A program made the position numbers and the translations under genes. From JALYIM01 sp040003205 (GTDB taxonomy: Bacteria; Acidobacteriota; Terriglobia; Terriglobales; Acidobacteriaceae), in the NCBI GenBank assembly GCA_040003205.1, contig JBDUDA010000031.1, positions 1 to 18,035 on the forward strand: a stretch of 18,035 bases of DNA. The letters are read 5' to 3'. Below the pieces are notes generated by a model. That model saw only the letters and a list, made by a program, of their open reading frames with translations, was not told the DNA's origin and did no database searches. Below, one piece after another: positions 14,285 through 18,035 of the stretch. How positions within the stretch are numbered: the first letter of the stretch is position 1; each line of letters starts with the position of its first letter.

Positions 14285-16909
14285 CTATCCGCGCTCCAGC
14301 TGCGCGTACTTCTCCACCAGCTTCTTCAAACCGAAGCGAGGGAATTGTACCGTAATCTTGGCCTCTTCACCGTCTCCTTCGCGCTGGTAGACGGTGCCTT
14401 CGCCATATTTCGGATGTTTTACTTTTTGTCCGGGACGGAATCCCTGCCGCCCTTTCGGCTCTTCGACGGGCAGTCTTGGGGCGCTGAATTTCTTCCCGCG
14501 CGAAGCGAAGAACTCTGCAATGTTATCGATCGAGTTGTAGGCTTTCCCCGTGTAAGGGGCCGCTCGCTGCTTTGTCGCACGAGGCTGCTTCCAAGTGGCG
14601 CTCTGATCTTCATCTTCGTATACGTAGTGGGTCGAGCCGTGATCTTGGTCGTAGGATGGGGTCGCCACTGCTCTGGCATTTCTTTTTGCCGAGCCCAAGT
14701 CTTCCACTAATTCGTGCGGGATTTCTTCCAGAAAACGGGAGGGAACACTCGCCTCCGGCAGATCAGTTCCGTAGCGGCGGCGATAAACCGCCCGCGTGAT
14801 AATGAGTGTGTCCATGGCGCGGGTCATGCCGACATAACACAGCCGCCGCTCCTCCTCGATCTCATCGGGTTGAAGAAATGTGCGCGAATGCGGAAACAGA
14901 CCCTCTTCCAGTCCGCCCAGAAATACGAGGGGGAATTCCAGGCCTTTCGCGGCGTGCAGGGTCATTAGCGTGATCTGCGAGCCAGCATCGTAGGCGTCGG
15001 CATCGCTGACCAGCGCGGCGTGATCTAAAAATTGATCAAGTGTTTCGCCGCGATCGCGTGAATCCATGGCGGCGTTCACCAGTTCGCGCAAGTTCTCGAT
15101 GCGCGAATGGGCTTCGGGAGTGTCTTCTTCCTCGAGAAGCTTGATGTATCCGGTGCGATCAATCAGGAATTTCAGGATGTCGCTGGTGGTGGGGACGGTG
15201 GCGAATCCTTCGTTAGCCACGGGAGCTGCGGGCTCTTCTGCGGACGCGGCTGAATCACTCGGATTGTCATTGTCTTCGCTACCTCCGGGGCTAACTTCCA
15301 GCGCGCCAAAGTCAAAATTGTAATTCGATTGAAAATCCGCGGGATCGAAGTCGGTATCTTCGCTGCTTTCCGCTGGAGCATCGCTCTCGACTTCTCCGTA
15401 AGATTCCGCTTCGCGTGCAGAATGTTCCATGTGCTCAACGTAGGTGCCTGCCAGCATGGCGCGTCCGTCTTCTATCAAACTGACAAAAGATTTGAGCGCC
15501 GCCACCGCACGCGCAGGAAGAAGTTGGCGGCGGATGGCCTCGCGAATCGCGCCCCAGAGAGACGCTCCGGTCTCAAGCGCAATTCTCTCCACAGTCTCCA
15601 TAGTGGTTCTACCGATTCCGCGCACCGGAGTATTGACCACCCGCAGCAGAGAAATTGTGTCGTTGACGTTATGAATAACTTTTAGATATGAAATCAGGTC
15701 TTTGATTTCGGAGCGCTCATAAAACGAAAATCCGCCAACCACGTGATACTTCAGACCGTAGCGGCGCATGGCCTCTTCGAACAGGCGGGACTGAGAATTG
15801 GTGCGATAGAGCACCGCCACCCGTGACTTCTCGCCCTGCTCTGCGACCTCGCGAAGATATTTTGAAATGCGGTCGGCGATAAACAGCGCCTCGTTTTCGC
15901 CGTCGGGAGCCTCGTAGTATCCAATCTTGCCGCCGCCCTGGCGCGAAGTCCAAAGATTTTTGCCTTTACGCTTTAGGTTGTTAGAAACCACGGCGGACGC
16001 GGCTTGAAGAATGTTTTGCGTCGAGCGGTAATTTTGCTCGAGGCGAACGATTTTTGCCTCGGGAAAATCCTTTTCAAATTCCAGAATATTGCGAATGTCC
16101 GCGCCCCGCCACGAATAGATGGACTGGTCTTCATCCCCTACCGCGCACACGTTGTGATGCGAGGCAGCGAGCAACCGCATGAGTTCGTACTGGGGACGGT
16201 TCGTGTCCTGATATTCGTCCACCAGCACGTATTGAAAACGGCGATTGTAATATTCGCGCACCGTGGACGACGCTTTCAGCAGGCGCACGGTCTCTAAGAG
16301 AAGATCATCGAAGTCGAGCGCATTCGCCTTTAGCAATTCTTTTTTGTATTCCGCGTAAATCTGCGCCACTTTTTCCGTCCGCGGATCGGCGGATTGCAGA
16401 TAGACCTCCTGCGGGTCGAGCATGTGGTTCTTAGCGTGTGAGATATGCGACAGCACCGAGCGCGGAGTGGTCTGCTTGTCGTCAATCCCGAGGCGGCGCA
16501 TCACGCTCTTCACCAGTTGCTGCTGGTCGTTCTCGTCATAAATCACAAAACTTTTGGAGTATCCAATCGGCGGCTTTCCCGGCACCGAGGACGGAATCCG
16601 CAAAGCCTCAATATCGCGCCGCAAAACTCGCACGCAAAAAGAATGGAAAGTCGCAATCACAGGCTTCGCGACGGAGAGTCCGCCAACAATCTTCTCGACG
16701 CGCTCCACCATCTCCGAAGCGGCTCTATTGGTGAACGTTACCGCTAGAATGGACTCTGGCATGACGCCCAAAGCCTCAATCAGATGAGCGATGCGGTAGG
16801 TAATAACGCGCGTCTTACCGCTGCCAGCCCCGGCAAGAATCAGCACGGGACCATTAACAAATTCGACCGCTTCACGCTGCTGCGGATTGAGCTGAGAGAG
16901 GAAAGACAC
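14285..16909 (-). CDS. pcrA: UvrD/PcrA-type superfamily 1A DNA helicase
   Basis: An ATP-dependent 3'-5' helicase for nucleotide excision and mismatch repair, displacement of recombinase filaments, and rolling-circle replication. It has 874 residues. Motifs in order: Q-motif 'LNPQQREAV', Walker A AGAGSGKT (26-33), Ia 'VTFTNRAASEM', Walker B DEYQD (231-235), III 'GDEDQSIYSWRGA', IV 'QNYRS' (292-296), 'VLYRTNSQSR', V 'LMTLHAAKGLEFPLVF' (648-663) and VI 'CYVGMTRA' (691-698). The C-terminal 'GQKVKHPKYGEGTVYQREG' is the Tudor-like PcrA tail that contacts RNA polymerase in known homologues. It is longer than typical PcrA (about 720-740) because of an acidic insertion near residues 495-575. The start is GTG 16909, giving the family's N-terminus. 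No Shine-Dalgarno is seen, but TAAAAT lies just upstream on the minus strand. Confidence 0.95.
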   Translation of the reverse strand: MSFLSQLNPQQREAVEFVNGPVLILAGAGSGKTRVITYRIAHLIEALGVMPESILAVTFTNRAASEMVERVEKIVGGLSVAKPVIATFHSFCVRVLRRDIEALRIPSSVPGKPPIGYSKSFVIYDENDQQQLVKSVMRRLGIDDKQTTPRSVLSHISHAKNHMLDPQEVYLQSADPRTEKVAQIYAEYKKELLKANALDFDDLLLETVRLLKASSTVREYYNRRFQYVLVDEYQDTNRPQYELMRLLAASHHNVCAVGDEDQSIYSWRGADIRNILEFEKDFPEAKIVRLEQNYRSTQNILQAASAVVSNNLKRKGKNLWTSRQGGGKIGYYEAPDGENEALFIADRISKYLREVAEQGEKSRVAVLYRTNSQSRLFEEAMRRYGLKYHVVGGFSFYERSEIKDLISYLKVIHNVNDTISLLRVVNTPVRGIGRTTMETVERIALETGASLWGAIREAIRRQLLPARAVAALKSFVSLIEDGRAMLAGTYVEHMEHSAREAESYGEVESDAPAESSEDTDFDPADFQSNYNFDFGALEVSPGGSEDNDNPSDSAASAEEPAAPVANEGFATVPTTSDILKFLIDRTGYIKLLEEEDTPEAHSRIENLRELVNAAMDSRDRGETLDQFLDHAALVSDADAYDAGSQITLMTLHAAKGLEFPLVFLGGLEEGLFPHSRTFLQPDEIEEERRLCYVGMTRAMDTLIITRAVYRRRYGTDLPEASVPSRFLEEIPHELVEDLGSAKRNARAVATPSYDQDHGSTHYVYEDEDQSATWKQPRATKQRAAPYTGKAYNSIDNIAEFFASRGKKFSAPRLPVEEPKGRQGFRPGQKVKHPKYGEGTVYQREGDGEEAKITVQFPRFGLKKLVEKYAQLERG

Positions 16910-17021
16910 GAAATCTGATTAGATTTTACATGGAGAGGCGGGGGCCGTTTTTCGAGGACTGATCAAGCAGCTGACCACTCACTTGCATTCCTGTACATCT
17001 TCAAAGCAGTACTGACCCTAC

Positions 17022-17056
17022 TGCCCAATCAAGCCAAAATGCGGCTTGAATGGGCA
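17022..17056. repeat. 14-bp hairpin downstream of the small exported protein gene
   Basis: TGCCCAATCAAGCC (17022-17035) and GGCTTGAATGGGCA (17043-17056) pair with one mismatch around a 7-base loop. It lies 16 bases beyond the stop of the minus-strand gene at 17073, where a terminator would be expected, but no T-run follows. A stable structure is clear; its job is not. Confidence 0.55.
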
Positions 17057-17072
17057 AGTAAGGACGTGAAGC

Positions 17073-17351
17073 TTAACGTTTGTGCCCCTGTTGCTGATAG
17101 TACCGCTCTCCTTGTTCGACTTGCTGAATAGCCTGATTCACGAGTTGCATCGCACGCTCCCGATGTCCGCCTTTGTTGGGGGCTGCTTTCTCCAGCTCCG
17201 CTTTAGCTTCACGCAGATGGCCATAAGCGGCGCTCATGTGCGGCTCATGTATCGCCATCTCTGTGTTTTGTGGTGGGTGTCCGACCGAGTAGAGGCTTAA
17301 TCCAAGCAACAGTGCCAATGTACCGAAAGTTGTTGCGAGTTTTGTACGCAT
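17073..17351 (-). CDS. Small exported helical protein of unknown function
   Basis: The protein has 92 residues from ATG 17351. Residues 1-24 are a signal peptide (MRTKLATTFG, then a Leu-rich core) likely cut after 'LYSVG'. The mature part is a charged helical pair, 'HLREAKAELEKAAPNKGGHR' then 'ERAMQLVNQAIQQVEQGERY', ending QQQGHKR. The 'KGGHRxRAMxLVxQAIxxVExG' pattern resembles small periplasmic proteins I associate with several Proteobacteria and Acidobacteria; I cannot name a characterised member. I chose ATG 17351 over an extension to 17504 because GGAGGG (17357-17362) sits five bases upstream and the signal peptide starts there. It is transcribed away from the Tat-enzyme gene. Gene sure; function unknown. 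Confidence 0.82.
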   Translation of the reverse strand: MRTKLATTFGTLALLLGLSLYSVGHPPQNTEMAIHEPHMSAAYGHLREAKAELEKAAPNKGGHRERAMQLVNQAIQQVEQGERYYQQQGHKR

Positions 17352-17752
17352 ACTATCCCTCCATGGTTTCTGAATTAGAGACATCAGACGATATTGCCAT
17401 TTTGCGGGTTGTATTAGACGGGCGCATGCAAAACCTTTTTCGCCCTGGAAGACCGCGCCGTCATACACAGGCTTCGCGAGTTCATGCCGCCTGCACTGTC
17501 CCATGCTTTCACGGCAAAGAGTATTGGTCCCCGCTCATGGATAGTGGGATATTCACTGCGCTTGACGAAGAAACGGCGCTCACTGAGGCTCCCCTCAGGC
17601 CGGTATGACAGGATTTATCTTTAAATGGCGGCGCTTGATCCCAGAGCTCCGAATTAGCGGCTATGCCTGGCTTTTATTGACTCACCCTCTTCACCGACGT
17701 AAGATTCGGCCTCGGTGCGCTGGGTGCGCCGATCTTTTTTTCGAGGTGTTTC
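17352..17752. other. 401-bp divergent intergenic region
   Basis: I see no convincing gene here. Plus-strand open frames (for example 17270-17608) lack a Shine-Dalgarno, overlap the exported-protein gene and have no protein-like pattern. A perfect 6-bp hairpin, CTGAGG / CCTCAG with a 4-base loop, lies at 17583-17598. A sigma-70-like promoter lies at 17677-17705. The region must also hold the promoter for the minus-strand gene at 17351, which I could not place. Confidence 0.5.
17677..17705 (+). promoter_or_regulatory. Sigma-70-like promoter for the Tat-exported enzyme gene
   Basis: TTGACT (17677-17682, 5 of 6 to consensus), an exact 17-base spacer, and TAAGAT (17700-17705, 4 of 6). Transcription would begin near 17712, leaving a leader of about 40 bases before ATG 17753 with GAGGTG (17743-17748) as ribosome binding site. 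It is the best promoter match I found in the window. Confidence 0.5.
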
Positions 17753-18035
17753 ATGTCACTGAGTCGTCGAAATTTTCTTGCTGGTGGATCGCTTGCCGTT
17801 GCGGCTGGAGTTCTAAGTCCGCTGGCCTTAGAGGCCGAGAAGAAGCCCGGCGCTTCGGCTCACCAAGTCTCGCCTGCGCGTTATGACGATTGGAATGCGG
17901 TGCGGCGGGAGTTTGATCTTGACCCGGACTACATTCATCTCGGATTGTTTTACATTGCCTCCCATCCCCGTCCGGTGCGGGAGGCGATCGAGGCGTACCG
18001 GAAGAAGCTGGATGCGAATCCGTTTCTCACGGTGG
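17753..18035 (+). CDS. Tat-exported class V aminotransferase-fold PLP enzyme (5' part, runs off the window)
   Basis: ATG 17753 opens a frame that stays open to the window end (94 full codons). It begins MSLSRRNFLAGGSLAVAAG, a twin-arginine signal with SRRNFL and a following hydrophobic stretch, so the product is probably exported folded, with its cofactor. The mature start, 'WNAVRREFDLDPDYIHLGLF' then 'ASHPRPVREAIEAYRKKLD', matches the N-terminus of class V aminotransferase-like proteins (isopenicillin N epimerase or cysteine desulfurase-like fold), where this segment leads to the substrate and PLP site. The PLP lysine lies beyond the window, so activity cannot be judged. GAGGTG (17743-17748) supports the start, and a promoter lies 48 bp upstream. 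The Tat signal is sure; the family is likely. Confidence 0.82.
   Translation, partial: MSLSRRNFLAGGSLAVAAGVLSPLALEAEKKPGASAHQVSPARYDDWNAVRREFDLDPDYIHLGLFYIASHPRPVREAIEAYRKKLDANPFLTV

Noticed and set aside
17270..17608. Plus-strand 112-codon open frame between the exported protein and the Tat enzyme
   Set aside because: It starts inside the opposite-strand exported-protein gene, has no Shine-Dalgarno, and its translation shows no fold-like pattern.

Overview
This window looks like a chromosomal piece of a free-living Gram-negative bacterium, most likely Acidobacteriota (Terriglobia). That assignment is an inference. It rests on moderately high GC, a BamD outer-membrane lipoprotein, a secreted DinB-like protein, a Tat-exported class V aminotransferase, a CAT-type permease, and short degenerate palindromic repeats ending in GCTCAGcATGACA of the kind I associate with that phylum. 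No prophage, insertion sequence, CRISPR array, tRNA or rRNA gene was seen.

Layout. At 1-2865 (+) lies a membrane diguanylate cyclase whose signal peptide appears cut off by a one-base frameshift. Convergent with it is a minus-strand block: rpe (to 6638), bamD (5041-6558), then a response regulator with a very long disordered acidic tail (2926-4854). A divergent intergenic region with a palindromic repeat leads to the plus-strand pair at 7602-9257, an EamA/DMT permease and an orphan OppF/DppF-type ABC ATPase. A secreted DinB-like protein follows (9358-9888). A 142-bp inverted-repeat element separates it from a convergent minus-strand run: radical SAM protein (10079-11107), adenosine deaminase family enzyme (11278-12294), CAT-type amino acid permease (12364-13962), a 53-residue very basic protein (14077-14238) and a PcrA/UvrD helicase (14285-16909). 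The right end holds a 92-residue exported helical protein (minus), a 401-bp stretch without a convincing gene but with a good sigma-70-like promoter, and the start of a Tat-exported PLP enzyme that runs off the window.

How they work together. Most of this is housekeeping: the pentose phosphate pathway (rpe), outer-membrane assembly (bamD), DNA repair (pcrA), purine salvage or futalosine metabolism (adenosine deaminase family) and uptake (permease). Two signalling proteins meet tail to tail at the left, a c-di-GMP synthase and a phospho-receiver protein, but nothing in the sequence links them functionally. I see no convincing multi-gene novel system. The items most worth checking are the interspersed 62-nt palindromic element and its inverted pair, the frameshifted cyclase leader, the 53-residue basic protein, the receiver protein with the disordered tail, and the acidic insertion in the helicase.
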